Shown one piece after another: positions 32,573 through 41,441 of a stretch of DNA of 64,000 nucleotides (position 1 is its first letter; every line of letters begins with the position of its first letter). The DNA is from Ectopseudomonas guguanensis (GTDB lineage Bacteria > Pseudomonadota > Gammaproteobacteria > Pseudomonadales > Pseudomonadaceae). Made by a program: the position numbers and the translations under genes. The DNA is taken from positions 79,288 to 143,287 of the forward strand of contig NZ_FNJJ01000016.1 of NCBI RefSeq assembly GCF_900104265.1, in the 5' to 3' direction. Below the pieces are notes generated by a model. That model saw only the letters and a list, made by a program, of their open reading frames with translations. It was not told the origin of the DNA and made no database searches.

Positions 32573-34024
32573 TTACACCATTGGATCGCCGACGTGGAGG
32601 ATCTTCATGGTGTTGGTGCCGCCGGTACCGTGGTAGCTGTCGCCCTTGGTCAGGATCACCCAGTCGCCCGGCTCCACCACGCCACGCTTGAGCAGCTCGT
32701 CCACCGCCGCCTGGCTGACCTTGTTGGCCGGCAGCGAGGCCGGGTCGAACGGTACGGTGTAGACGCCGCGGAACAGCGCCACACGGGCCTGGGCCTCGCG
32801 ATGCGGGGTGAAGGCGAAGATCGGGATCGACGAGCGGATGCGCGACATGATCAGCGGGCTGTAGCCACTCTCGGTCAGGCTGATGATGGCCTTGACGCCC
32901 GGGAAGTGGTTGGCGGTGTACATGGTCGCCAGGGCGATGCTCTCGTCGCAGCGCTCGAAGGTGCGGCCCAGGCGGTGGCTGGATTGCTTGCTGGTCGGGT
33001 GCTTCTCGGCGCCCAGGCACACGCGGGCCATGGCCTGCACGGCTTCGACCGGGTATTCGCCGGCGGCGCTTTCGGCCGAGAGCATCACCGCATCGGTGTA
33101 GTCCAGCGCGGCGTTGGCCACGTCGGAGACTTCGGCACGGGTCGGCATCGGGCTGTGGATCATCGATTCCATCATCTGCGTGGCGGTGATCACCGCTTTG
33201 TTCAGGCGGCGGGCGTGGGCGATGATCTTCTTCTGGATGCCCACCAGCTCGGCATCGCCGATTTCCACGGCCAGGTCGCCACGGGCCACCATCACCGCGT
33301 CACTGGCGCGGATCAGGCCGTCGAGGGCTTCGTCGTCGGCCACGGCTTCGGCGCGTTCGATCTTGGCCACCAGCCAGGCAGTACCGCCGGCCTCGGTGAG
33401 CAGGCGACGGGCATAGTCCATGTCGGCGGCGTCGCGCGGGAAGGATACGGCCAGGTAGTCGAGCTCCATCTCGGCAGCGACCTTGATGTCGGCCTTGTCC
33501 TTGTCGGTCAACGCCGGCGCGGTCAGGCCGCCGCCGCGGCGGTTGATGCCCTTGTTGTCCGACAGCGGGCCGCCGATCACCACGCGGCAGTGCAGCTCGT
33601 CGGCGCCCTTGAGTTCGACACGCATGACCACGCGGCCGTCGTCGAGCAGCAGTTCGTCACCGACATCGCAGTCCTGAATCAGCGCCGGGTAGTCGATACC
33701 CACCACCTCCTGGGTACCGGCCGTGCGCGAGTGGCTGGAGGAGAGACGGAACAGGTCGCCTTCCTTGAGCTCGATGCGCTTGTTCTCGAACTTGGCGATG
33801 CGGATTTTCGGGCCTTGCAGGTCGCCGAGCAGGGCGACATGGCGGCCGTGCTTGGCAGCCAGTTCACGCACCAGGGCGGCACGCGCCTTGTGGTCGTCCG
33901 GCGTGCCGTGGGAGAAGTTCAGACGGGCCACGTCGAGACCGGCAATGATCAGTTGCTCCAGCACTTCCGGCGAGTTGCTGGCCGGGCCCAGGGTGGCGAC
34001 GATTTTGGTGCGGCGAAAGGTCAT
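32573..34024 (-). CDS. pykA: pyruvate kinase II
   Basis: 483 residues. TKIVATLGPASNSPEVLEQLI opens domain A; LNFSHGTPDDHKAR, the catalytic Lys in VSFPRDAADMDYA...LVAKIERAEA, VMVARGDLAVEIG and TQMMESMIHSPMPTRAEVSDVANA cover the active site. The C-terminal domain ends IPIFAFTPH...WVILTKGDSYHGTGGTN. It makes pyruvate from phosphoenolpyruvate with ATP formation. The length and start fit the AMP/sugar-phosphate-activated PykA type of pseudomonads. Confidence 0.96.
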   Translation of the reverse strand: MTFRRTKIVATLGPASNSPEVLEQLIIAGLDVARLNFSHGTPDDHKARAALVRELAAKHGRHVALLGDLQGPKIRIAKFENKRIELKEGDLFRLSSSHSRTAGTQEVVGIDYPALIQDCDVGDELLLDDGRVVMRVELKGADELHCRVVIGGPLSDNKGINRRGGGLTAPALTDKDKADIKVAAEMELDYLAVSFPRDAADMDYARRLLTEAGGTAWLVAKIERAEAVADDEALDGLIRASDAVMVARGDLAVEIGDAELVGIQKKIIAHARRLNKAVITATQMMESMIHSPMPTRAEVSDVANAALDYTDAVMLSAESAAGEYPVEAVQAMARVCLGAEKHPTSKQSSHRLGRTFERCDESIALATMYTANHFPGVKAIISLTESGYSPLIMSRIRSSIPIFAFTPHREAQARVALFRGVYTVPFDPASLPANKVSQAAVDELLKRGVVEPGDWVILTKGDSYHGTGGTNTMKILHVGDPMV

Positions 34025-34095
34025 GCACGAACTCCCTAGTCAACGATAGCGGGGAGGCTACTACGGCCTTTCGCTGTAGTCATTGTTCCTGTGCA

Positions 34096-35004
34096 CTACC
34101 CTTTGCCGTCCGGTTTGATCACCAGCAGATCGCATTCGACGCGTTCCAGCACCCGCTCCGCGGTGTGGCCGATCAACAGGCTGTCCAGCTGGCCGCGGGC
34201 GATGGCGCCCATCACCAGCAGGCCGATATTGTGCTCGTGCACGAACCGCGGGATGACTTCCTCGGCAAATCCGTCCAGCAGATGGGCCTGAGCCCGATCG
34301 ATGGCGTACTGGCCAATCAACTTGTCGAAGGCCTCGCGGTGCTCGCGGCGGCACTGGATCACGTAGTCGTCATAAGCCTGCGCTACCTCGGCATCGAACA
34401 ACAGCGAATGTGGCAGTGGCGCGTGCGCATGCAGGTACTGGGCATGCAGGCCGAGCGCAGCCTGCAGGGCCTGGCTGGTGCGGATCAGCTGATGATCGAG
34501 GGCGGCGGGTTTGTCCGCGCTGTGCAGCGGGTCGAGTGCTGCGCACAGGCTTTGCCCGCGCGGCTTGGCATCGTGCACCAGCCACAAGGGCACCGGGCAG
34601 CGGCGGATCAGTTGCCAGCTGGTATCGCTGAACAGGAGGCGGCGCAGTGCATTGCTCGGGTGCGTCGACTTGAACAGGACGTCCGGTTGCAGCACGGCAA
34701 CCCGGGCGAGTATTTCTTCATGGCGGCGCTTGCCCCAGCGCACGTCCATCTCGATCCTGAAGCCTTCATCGCTCAGATGGGCGACGCTGGCGCGTAGCGC
34801 CTCGTGGCTCTGCCGCAGGATGGCTTCGCGGGCGCGGTCGAGCAAATGGCTGTCCAGCAGGCCGCCATCCAGGCTCGGGTGGTATTCGATCTTCAGCAGG
34901 TGCAACTCGGCACCGACCTGGCGCGCGATGTCGACGGCGCGTTGCAGGGCAGGTTGTTGCTGGTGTTCGGCGTCGATGACGACCAACAGTCGTTGCAGTT
35001 TCAT
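34096..35004 (-). CDS. tandem universal stress protein (UspE-like)
   Basis: 302 residues made of two Usp domains, about 1-145 and 150-300. Domain 1 begins MKLQRLLVVIDAEHQQQPALQRAVDIA; domain 2 ends LLVMGAIARGQLDSLLIGHTAERVLERVECDLLVIKPD, with the G-x2-G-x9-G(S/T)-like ATP loop imperfect (GAIARGQLDSLLIGHTA). UspE-type tandem proteins respond to stationary phase or oxygen limitation. It follows pykA on the same strand after a 71-nt gap, as in P. aeruginosa PA4329-PA4328. Confidence 0.9.
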   Translation of the reverse strand: MKLQRLLVVIDAEHQQQPALQRAVDIARQVGAELHLLKIEYHPSLDGGLLDSHLLDRAREAILRQSHEALRASVAHLSDEGFRIEMDVRWGKRRHEEILARVAVLQPDVLFKSTHPSNALRRLLFSDTSWQLIRRCPVPLWLVHDAKPRGQSLCAALDPLHSADKPAALDHQLIRTSQALQAALGLHAQYLHAHAPLPHSLLFDAEVAQAYDDYVIQCRREHREAFDKLIGQYAIDRAQAHLLDGFAEEVIPRFVHEHNIGLLVMGAIARGQLDSLLIGHTAERVLERVECDLLVIKPDGKG

Positions 35005-35072
35005 GGCGGCAGCCTCGCTGGTGTCCGTATGGCTATTACAGACCCGGTGAGGTCGCGCGGCATTGATATGGG

Positions 35073-35879
35073 TCAGCGCTGGCCCGGATTGAGCGCCAGG
35101 TCCAGATGACGAGCGGCCTTGGCGCTCAACTCGCCTTCGGGGAACTGCACCAGCAGGCGGCGCAGATAGGCAATGGCCTTGTCGCGGTTGGCGTTGGGGT
35201 TGTCCGGTGCCATGTGCATCAGCGCCAGCTGATACAGCGCCTTTTCCTTGATGTCCGCTGGCACGTGCGGGTCGGCCAGGCCCAACAGGTAAAGCTGCTC
35301 GGCTTCCTCGACGCGGCCCTTGAGCACGGCGCGACGCGACAGCAGGGTCATGTCCGGATCCAGGCTGGGTTTGTACAGATCTAGGTTCTGGCTCGGTTGC
35401 CAGTTCGCCAGCAGCTCGCGCGAGGTCTGCTGGATCGGCTCGTCGGCGCGCTGGCGGATCGTCGCGATGCGTTCCTCGGCACGGCTGGCGGCCTGGCTGG
35501 CAGGGAATTCGTTGAGCACCTTGTAGAAATAGTTGAGTGCCTTGGCATCGTCGCGCTGCTCATTGAAGCGGCTCATGTAGATCAGGCCGATCTGATACAG
35601 GGCGATGGCGCGTACCTCGCCGCTCAGTTGGCGGTCGCGATAACCGTCCAGGTACAGCGCCTCGGCCTTGGCGCTGTGGGCGTCGCGAATGGCCAGGGCG
35701 CTGTAGGTGAGCAGATCGCCTTCCTCTTCGATGGCGGCGGTCATGCGCTTGGTCTTCAGCGCCTTGTATTCCACCACTTCGTTGGTGGTGACCTGGGCGA
35801 TGAACAGCGGCGTGGTCGGGGCGCAGGCGCTCAGCAGGCTGGCGCCAATGACGAGGGGAAGCAGGCGGGCGAGCGGCAT
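35073..35879 (-). CDS. TPR/Sel1-like lipoprotein
   Basis: 268 residues. MPLARLLPLVIGASLLSACAP carries a lipobox (LSAC) at Cys19. The chain is helical with TPR- or Sel1-like units (AIALYQIGLIYMSRFNEQRDDAKALNYFYKVLNEFP; KALYQLALMHMAPDNPNANRDKAIAYLRRLLVQFP). Likely an outer-membrane-anchored scaffold. It is divergent from the next small lipoprotein gene, with 151 bp between. Confidence 0.78.
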   Translation of the reverse strand: MPLARLLPLVIGASLLSACAPTTPLFIAQVTTNEVVEYKALKTKRMTAAIEEEGDLLTYSALAIRDAHSAKAEALYLDGYRDRQLSGEVRAIALYQIGLIYMSRFNEQRDDAKALNYFYKVLNEFPASQAASRAEERIATIRQRADEPIQQTSRELLANWQPSQNLDLYKPSLDPDMTLLSRRAVLKGRVEEAEQLYLLGLADPHVPADIKEKALYQLALMHMAPDNPNANRDKAIAYLRRLLVQFPEGELSAKAARHLDLALNPGQR

Positions 35880-36030
35880 GCGGGCTCCTTGGCCGGAACG
35901 GGCCGGTGCCGCGCAGTCTAGTCAGCGCATCGGTCAGCGCCAAGGCGCTGCCGGCAAAACCCATCGGAGGTTTGTCGCTGTTCAGTTTTCCCCCGCGCTG
36001 TCGATACACTGCTCACTGGAGGACTTGCCC

Positions 36031-36405
36031 ATGCGTACCCTGATCATTCTGGCCGTGGCCCTGGCTGCCACGGGTTGTACCCGCGTCTCGCTCGATCATC
36101 ATCTGAACAACGCCTATCGCGCCTACAACGAAGGTGATTGCGCCAAGGTCGCACTGGAGCTGTCGCAGGCCGAGCGCAAGAGCCGCTCGCGCAGCTACCT
36201 GCAGCCGGAAATTTCCCTGCTGCGCGGTCAATGCCTGGAGCGCGAAAGCCTGTTCGTCGACGCGGCGCAGACCTATCAGTTCATCATCACGCGCTACCCG
36301 GCCAGCGAATATGCCTACCGCGCGCGGGCGCGCCTGCAGACCCTGGAGCAACTGGGCCATCACAGCTCGGCCCCTGCGGCCAAGGTCAGCCCCGCGCCGC
36401 TCTGA
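36031..36405 (+). CDS. small TPR-like lipoprotein
   Basis: 124 residues from the ATG at 36031 (GGAGG 9 nt upstream). MRTLIILAVALAATGCTRVS has a lipobox (ATGC) at Cys16. The rest is a pair or two of TPR-like helices (HHLNNAYRAYNEGDCAKVALELSQAE, LRGQCLERESLFVDAAQTYQFIITRYP), including a Cys pair (C44/C74 approx.) that could be a disulfide. A YfiO/BamD-like role in envelope assembly is conceivable but not shown. Confidence 0.75.
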   Translation: MRTLIILAVALAATGCTRVSLDHHLNNAYRAYNEGDCAKVALELSQAERKSRSRSYLQPEISLLRGQCLERESLFVDAAQTYQFIITRYPASEYAYRARARLQTLEQLGHHSSAPAAKVSPAPL

Positions 36406-36479
36406 GCCTTCGGTCGCCGGGCGTTTCTCGCTGCCGCGGTGCGGTATAAGCTGGCGCATGGCCTTCATGGAGGATGAAG

Positions 36480-36902
36480 ATGCGTCACTTGCTGCTGGTC
36501 GCCGTATTGCTGCCCACGCTGGCAACGGCGGAAATCTATCGCTGGACGGACGAGCAGGGGCGCGTGCATTTCGGCCAGCGCCCGGTACCCGGGGCCGAAA
36601 CCGTGCAGGTGAAACCTCAGGTAGTCGAGCGCGACGCCCACACGCGTGAGCGCGAGGCACGCAGCCAGCGCTTCTATGACGCCCGGCGCGAGGAGCAACA
36701 GCAGGCAGCGGCCTCGGCAGCCGCGCAACGTGAAGAACGGGCCAGTGAATGCCGCGAGCTGCGCCGGCGTCTGGAGCAGATGCCGGAGGGCTACCGCTAT
36801 TATCGTGAGGGCGCCGGTGGCGAGCGCATCTACTACAGTGATGAAGAAACAGACACCGCTCGTCGCCAGTTGCGCGAGCGGATAGCCCAACGCTGTACTT
36901 GA
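36480..36902 (+). CDS. DUF4124-domain secreted protein
   Basis: 140 residues from ATG 36480; GGAGG at 36469-36473 makes this start better than the ATG at 36474. Signal MRHLLLVAVLLPTLATA, then EIYRWTDEQGRVHFGQRPVPGAE, the DUF4124 motif (PF13511). A charged coiled-coil part (DAHTREREARSQRFYDARREEQQQAAA) and a GYRYYREGAGGERIYYSDEE segment follow. Periplasmic; function unknown. Confidence 0.85.
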   Translation: MRHLLLVAVLLPTLATAEIYRWTDEQGRVHFGQRPVPGAETVQVKPQVVERDAHTREREARSQRFYDARREEQQQAAASAAAQREERASECRELRRRLEQMPEGYRYYREGAGGERIYYSDEETDTARRQLRERIAQRCT

Positions 36903-36961
36903 GGGTGGTTTAGTGGCTGTAGTAGGGCCATACTCAAGACCCTTTGTAGCGATCTGCCACC

Positions 36962-37318
36962 ATGCGTAGCCAGCGCCGAATCGAACGCCACCAGTTGCCC
37001 TACTACCTGAAGGTGTTCAACCGCATCACCGACAAGCCGATGGGCTCCATCGGCAACGTCTCGCTCGACGGCCTGATGCTGATCAGCCAGTTGCCGCTGC
37101 TGGTGGGCGCGCGTTTCGACATGCGTTTGAAGATTCCCGGTCAGCATGGCATGCATTTCATCGATTTCTCCGCCACCTGCCAGTGGTGCCGAGAGGACGT
37201 CACACCCGGCATCTACGACTCGGGCTTCGCCCTGGTGGCGCCGCCTGCCGACTATGTCGAGATGATCGACGCCCTGCGTTACTACTTCAGCTTCCACAGC
37301 CTGGCGGCCTCGGCCTGA
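36962..37318 (+). CDS. PilZ-domain c-di-GMP-binding protein
   Basis: 118 residues forming a single PilZ domain. Both ligand motifs are intact: RxxxR in SQRRIERHQLPYYLKV and [D/N]xSxxG in GNVSLDGLMLI. It should bind c-di-GMP as a stand-alone adaptor. It is 6.4 kb from the SadC-like cyclase and 10 kb from the CHASE3-GGDEF protein; the output is unknown. Confidence 0.88.
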   Translation: MRSQRRIERHQLPYYLKVFNRITDKPMGSIGNVSLDGLMLISQLPLLVGARFDMRLKIPGQHGMHFIDFSATCQWCREDVTPGIYDSGFALVAPPADYVEMIDALRYYFSFHSLAASA

Positions 37319-37326
37319 GTGTCTGC

Positions 37327-38220
37327 TCAGGGACGTGAGTTGAGCCGCAACATCATTCGACCTTGCTCGCTGAGATCGCCGAAATAGCGGCGGTAAAGCG
37401 CTTCGCCTTCCTCGGAACGGTTCAGGCGGCTCAACGCCGTATCGACCAGCAGGCGGAAGTCCTCGTCGTCGCGTGCAAGCGGCATGGCCACCGGCTCCAC
37501 GGCGAACAGCCGCTCCGGAATCCATAGCTGGGCGCCTTGCGGATGCCGCGCCTGATAGTTGAGCAGCACCAGGCGATCTGCGAAGAAGGCGTCGATCTGT
37601 CCAGTGACGACCTGCTCGATACCCTCCTGGTTACTGTCTACTTCGATCAGCCTGGATTGCAGGCCGAGCTGGCGAATGCGGTTCTGCGCCCAGTCAACGC
37701 TCACCGTGCCCTTCATCACGGCAAAGCTGTGACGGCTCAGGCCCTGATTGATGGTGGCGCGCCAGGTTGGGCCGCGGTAAGCCGTTTCGCCCTTGAGCGG
37801 CAGTGTCAGGGTCGCTGGGGCGCCCTGCCGCACGACCACCCCGAGACCGGCCGTGAAGATCGACAGGGAAAAGCTGACCCTGCGGCGACGCTCCAGACTC
37901 TCCACCAGGGGCGAGCAAAGGATGTCGACCCTGGCCTCCGCCACCGCATCGAGTATATCCGTGGTGCTCAGGGGCACATAGCGCACCTGCAACTCGGGCA
38001 TGGCCAGCTGTTCCCTGATCAGGTCGGCGACCTGATGGCACAGATCGATGGAATAACCGCTGGCCTGCCTGGCATCACCGTCGGAGAACGGCAGGTCGCC
38101 TGGCACGAAACCGAGCACGAACTCGGCGTTTTCACGGATGCGCTCCAGGGTGGCGGAATGAGCGGCGATCGGCAGCCATGCGCAGAGAAACAGGAGCCGG
38201 GCCAGATATCGAATAGGCAT
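37327..38220 (-). CDS. periplasmic amino-acid-type solute-binding protein
   Basis: 297 residues, start 38220 with GGAG 9 nt upstream; a longer frame above it is a shadow of the transporter gene. Signal MPIRYLARLLFLCAWLPIAAHS is followed by a SBP_bac_3 fold (LERIRENAEFVLGFVPGDLPFS, GYSIDLCHQVADLI, VDILCSPLVESLERRRRVSFS, FAVMKGTVSVDWAQN). No ABC permease or ATPase is adjacent; it lies 11 nt after the PotE-like gene, which suggests a joint polyamine or amino-acid role. Confidence 0.83.
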   Translation of the reverse strand: MPIRYLARLLFLCAWLPIAAHSATLERIRENAEFVLGFVPGDLPFSDGDARQASGYSIDLCHQVADLIREQLAMPELQVRYVPLSTTDILDAVAEARVDILCSPLVESLERRRRVSFSLSIFTAGLGVVVRQGAPATLTLPLKGETAYRGPTWRATINQGLSRHSFAVMKGTVSVDWAQNRIRQLGLQSRLIEVDSNQEGIEQVVTGQIDAFFADRLVLLNYQARHPQGAQLWIPERLFAVEPVAMPLARDDEDFRLLVDTALSRLNRSEEGEALYRRYFGDLSEQGRMMLRLNSRP

Positions 38221-38231
38221 GCGGGAAGCTC

Positions 38232-39560
38232 CTATGGCCGTCCGAGGTTGTCTAGCGCGCCGACGAAGCGTTTGGCGATGGCGCCGAACAGCAGATAGCC
38301 CACCACCATCACCAGTGCAGCGCCGAACACCGCCTCCAGACCCGAGGCATACAGGGCGTAGAAGCAGTACAGCATGGCCACCAGCAGTATCACGCCGTTG
38401 CGGCGGAATATCCGCGGCTCGACCTGGGCCTTGTACATGATCACCAGCAGGCCGGTCAGGGAGGTGATGTAGGGGATGATGTTGGTGACCGCCGCCAGAC
38501 CGACGAGTTTGGTGAACTGTGCGCTCGCATTCGGCGAGATGGTCGACAAGGCGATCAGGGTTTGCAGGACACCGCAGAACAGCAGGCCGATGAGCGGAGC
38601 GTTGCGGGCGCTGACGCGGGTGAACAGCTTGGGAAACATGCCCTGCTCGGCGGTGACCTTGGCGGTCTGTGCCAGGGTGAACTGCCAGCCCAGCAGCGAG
38701 CCCAGGCAGGCCATCACCGCCAGGGCCATGATGATGTTGCCTACGCTGTCGTTGAACATCTGCGCATAGACCAGCGCGAAGGGCGCGCTGGAGTTCGCCA
38801 GTTCCGGGTTGGGAACGATGCCCTGAATCACGCTGGTCGACAGCACGTACACCACGGCGGCGCCAAGCGTGCCGAGCAGGCAGGCCAGGGGCACGTTGCG
38901 CTTGGGGTCTTCCACGGCATCGGAGTTCTGCGCCGCCGACTCCATGCCGAGAAACGCCCAGAGGGTGAGCGGAATGCTTTGCGCGATGGCATCGCTGGTG
39001 CGCAGGCCATTGGGGTTCCAGGCTTCCCTGAACAGGTTGGGATCGAACCAGAACCAACCGATCACACCCAGCCCCGCCACCGGAATGATCACGCCCCAGA
39101 CGGTGACCGCACCGAGGCGCCCGGTGACGCTGGGGCCGCCAAGATTGGCCAGTATGGTCAGCCAGATGAGCGCGATGGTCCCGGCTACCAGAGCTGCGGC
39201 GCCGCTGCCCAACCAGGGAAAGAAGGGGGTGATATAGCCGACGGCTGAAATGCCGATGGCCACATTACCTATCACCAGCGAGAGAAAGTACAGATAGGAG
39301 CACAGGAAGAAGGCGGACTTGCCATGCGCCTCCTCACTGTAGGCGGACATGCCACCGGGTCGCGGGCAATAAATGCCGCACTGCGCGAAGCCATAGGCGA
39401 TCGCCATTGAGCCGACCGCCGTGACTATCCACGACAGCAACGAAACGGCACCCAGCTGAGCCATGCTCGAAGGCAGCATGATGATGCCTGAGCCCATCAT
39501 GTTGACCGCCGCAAGGGTGGTCAGGCCTACCAGGCCCATCTTCTTGCTTGCGTCGGCCAT
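38232..39560 (-). CDS. PotE-like amino acid/polyamine antiporter
   Basis: 442 residues, 12 membrane helices, APC family. It follows E. coli PotE through MGLVGLTTLAAVNMMGSGII, TAVGSMAIAYGFAQCG, VTVWGVIIPVAGLGVIGWFW, SIPLTLWAFLGMESA and GTLGAAVVYVLSTSVIQGIVPN. PotE exchanges putrescine for ornithine. No ornithine decarboxylase (speF) is in the operon, so the exact substrate pair (putrescine/ornithine, or another amine) is not settled. Confidence 0.88.
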   Translation of the reverse strand: MADASKKMGLVGLTTLAAVNMMGSGIIMLPSSMAQLGAVSLLSWIVTAVGSMAIAYGFAQCGIYCPRPGGMSAYSEEAHGKSAFFLCSYLYFLSLVIGNVAIGISAVGYITPFFPWLGSGAAALVAGTIALIWLTILANLGGPSVTGRLGAVTVWGVIIPVAGLGVIGWFWFDPNLFREAWNPNGLRTSDAIAQSIPLTLWAFLGMESAAQNSDAVEDPKRNVPLACLLGTLGAAVVYVLSTSVIQGIVPNPELANSSAPFALVYAQMFNDSVGNIIMALAVMACLGSLLGWQFTLAQTAKVTAEQGMFPKLFTRVSARNAPLIGLLFCGVLQTLIALSTISPNASAQFTKLVGLAAVTNIIPYITSLTGLLVIMYKAQVEPRIFRRNGVILLVAMLYCFYALYASGLEAVFGAALVMVVGYLLFGAIAKRFVGALDNLGRP

Positions 39561-39610
39561 GATCCGTTCCTCAGGCTTGAGATAATTGGACGCGGGCGCA
39601 GAACGAAACG

Positions 39611-39979
39611 CTAGAAGCCGTCTTTTTCCAGATTGTCGAAATTCACCGGTTCACCGGTGCGGATATCCAGCTTCTTGCGGATATCCGCGAACATCGCGTC
39701 GTACTCGCTGTGGCTGCGCATGATCGGGCTGGCATTCACCGGCAGCCCCTGTTTCGCGGCTGCCTTGGCGATGCGGCTGGCGAAGTTGAATGCGCTGTCG
39801 CGGTGCATGTCGAACTCGTCGGTGAAACTGCGGCCGTTGACCTGACCGCTCATGCGAAAGTGCAGCAGCACACCTTCCTTGGGGTCACGGCGGACGTCGT
39901 AATAAACGTCGATGTCGAAGTCCGGGACGCCGGGTATTCCCGGTTGTTTCTTGCGGTTGAGGTGGCCAGGCTCGAACAT
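39611..39979 (-). CDS. DUF5064-like Pseudomonas protein
   Basis: 122 residues, soluble: MFEPGHLNRKKQPGIPG, FDIDVYYDVRRDPKEGVLLHF, DEFDMHRDSAFNFASRIAKAA, RSHSEYDAMFADIRKKLDI. I recall this pattern as the Pseudomonas-restricted family DUF5064. No function is known. It is 50 nt upstream of the potE-like gene on the same strand. Confidence 0.65.
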   Translation of the reverse strand: MFEPGHLNRKKQPGIPGVPDFDIDVYYDVRRDPKEGVLLHFRMSGQVNGRSFTDEFDMHRDSAFNFASRIAKAAAKQGLPVNASPIMRSHSEYDAMFADIRKKLDIRTGEPVNFDNLEKDGF

Positions 39980-40045
39980 GTTGGGCTCCTGTCTGGCTGA
40001 TGCGGCGTCACGCTTTCGCAGGGCGCCGCCGATTGCGAATAGGGA

Positions 40046-41005
40046 TCAGTGGAAGGGGAAGATGTAGTTCATCCAGGCCGCCATCCGCAGAAGCACCTTG
40101 CGCAGAATCGCCACGTGGGGAAAGTGCTCGGAATAGAGTGCTGCCTGGCCGTAGGCGCCGCCGGGTATGAGGTTCTTGTAAGGTTCGAAGGCCGGATCGG
40201 TGATCTCCAGCACAACCGGCACGCGCCCGGCCGGCATGGGACCGGTAACACCCACCAGATTGCCGCTCGGTTGCACCTGACCCTCGGCGATAACCGGCAG
40301 TACCTGCTTGACGCGTGCGTGGAACACCTGGCCGGGGAGGCCGTCGAGGGCTATCTCGGCAGAGTCGCCCAGGGTCAGGCGCAGCTGGCTGTTCTGGCGC
40401 ATCCAGGCGACATAAGCGTATTCCTCATGGGGAACGAAGATCGCCGAAGGACGCAGCGGCATTTTCGTTGCGTAGACGCCCGGGCGCAGCACCACCTGTG
40501 TCACGTAGCCGCGCGTCGGTGCCCGGACCACGGTGTTATCCAGTTCGAACTGGGCGATATTGAGTTGCGCCTGCAGGTCGTCCACGCGAGCCGTGGTGAT
40601 GTCCAGATCGCGCCGGTTGCCCAGGTTGCGCTTGACCAGTTCGCTGGCGCGAAACTGGTCGCCCTTGGCCGACACCAATTGGGCCCTGATGGAGCGAACC
40701 CGGTTCTCGAAGGGGGTGGGGTCGATGCGGAAGATCACGTCGCCCTTTTCCAGCATGTGGTTACCGAGTACCGGCACCTCGATCACCTGGCCACTCACCG
40801 CCGGCACTATCGGGGTGCTGGCGAAATAGCTGCGCGTGACCTCGGAATAGGGGTGGTTGTAGTTCATCAGGAAGATCAGCGAGCCGATCAGGACGATGCC
40901 GCCGAGTACCGCGGTGGGCACCGTCCACTTGTTCAGCGGGATCTTGAAGATCTTGAAGATGGCCACGCAGATGGCGGTGTAGGTCAATATCAGCAGCAGA
41001 TCCAT
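40046..41005 (-). CDS. HlyD-family membrane fusion protein, YiaV-like
   Basis: 319 residues. One or two N-terminal helices (LLLILTYTAICVAIFKIFKI; VLGGIVLIGSLIFLMN), then a biotinyl-lipoyl-like split domain (VPAVSGQVIEVPVLGNHMLEKGDVIFRID), a coiled coil and a beta-barrel (TVVRAPTRGYVTQVVLRPGVYA). It is 2 nt downstream of the DUF3302 gene, the same pairing as E. coli yiaW-yiaV. It likely supports a small transport system, but no outer-membrane channel gene is nearby. Confidence 0.83.
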   Translation of the reverse strand: MDLLLILTYTAICVAIFKIFKIPLNKWTVPTAVLGGIVLIGSLIFLMNYNHPYSEVTRSYFASTPIVPAVSGQVIEVPVLGNHMLEKGDVIFRIDPTPFENRVRSIRAQLVSAKGDQFRASELVKRNLGNRRDLDITTARVDDLQAQLNIAQFELDNTVVRAPTRGYVTQVVLRPGVYATKMPLRPSAIFVPHEEYAYVAWMRQNSQLRLTLGDSAEIALDGLPGQVFHARVKQVLPVIAEGQVQPSGNLVGVTGPMPAGRVPVVLEITDPAFEPYKNLIPGGAYGQAALYSEHFPHVAILRKVLLRMAAWMNYIFPFH

Positions 41006-41007
41006 GG

Positions 41008-41361
41008 TCAGTCCCTCGCTGCGAGTGTTTCTGTTGGGGGCTGCCGTTCCAGTGCGTCCAGACGGGCCTTGAGTTCCGCCACCTGCTGTTCCATCAGTTG
41101 CAGGCGTGCCGAATCATTCCCGGGCGCGGTGCTGAAGCCCCAGCCACGATCCTCGCGATAGAGGGTTGCCCAGATCCACAGGAAGGGCCAGATCACGTGC
41201 AGGGTGAACAGACTGACCCAGCCTGCCACGTGGATGGCATCCTGATGTGGGTGTTTGCGATGTACCGCTATTTCGTAGGGGATGTCGTGAATCGCGATGA
41301 TGCCGTAGAACAGCACTATGGCAGCGAATATCAGTACACCCAAGGCGAAGTAGTCCAGCAT
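41008..41361 (-). CDS. DUF3302 inner membrane protein, YiaW-like
   Basis: 117 residues. Two membrane helices (ALGVLIFAAIVLFYGIIAIHDIPYEIA; HVAGWVSLFTLHVIWPFLWIWA) bracket the HPHQDAI loop, then a C-terminal coiled coil (SARLQLMEQQVAELKARLDAL). It matches DUF3302 (PF11742), E. coli YiaW. It is directly upstream of the YiaV-like gene. Confidence 0.85.
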   Translation of the reverse strand: MLDYFALGVLIFAAIVLFYGIIAIHDIPYEIAVHRKHPHQDAIHVAGWVSLFTLHVIWPFLWIWATLYREDRGWGFSTAPGNDSARLQLMEQQVAELKARLDALERQPPTETLAARD

Positions 41362-41441
41362 ACGGCCCCCGAATCATGCGATCTGACGACAGGCTGGGCG
41401 GTGCCGCTCGCGTGATTGGCGGCGGCACCGAACCGGTGTTG

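Noticed and set aside
32594..34039. 481-codon open frame on the plus strand
   Set aside because: Shadow of pykA.
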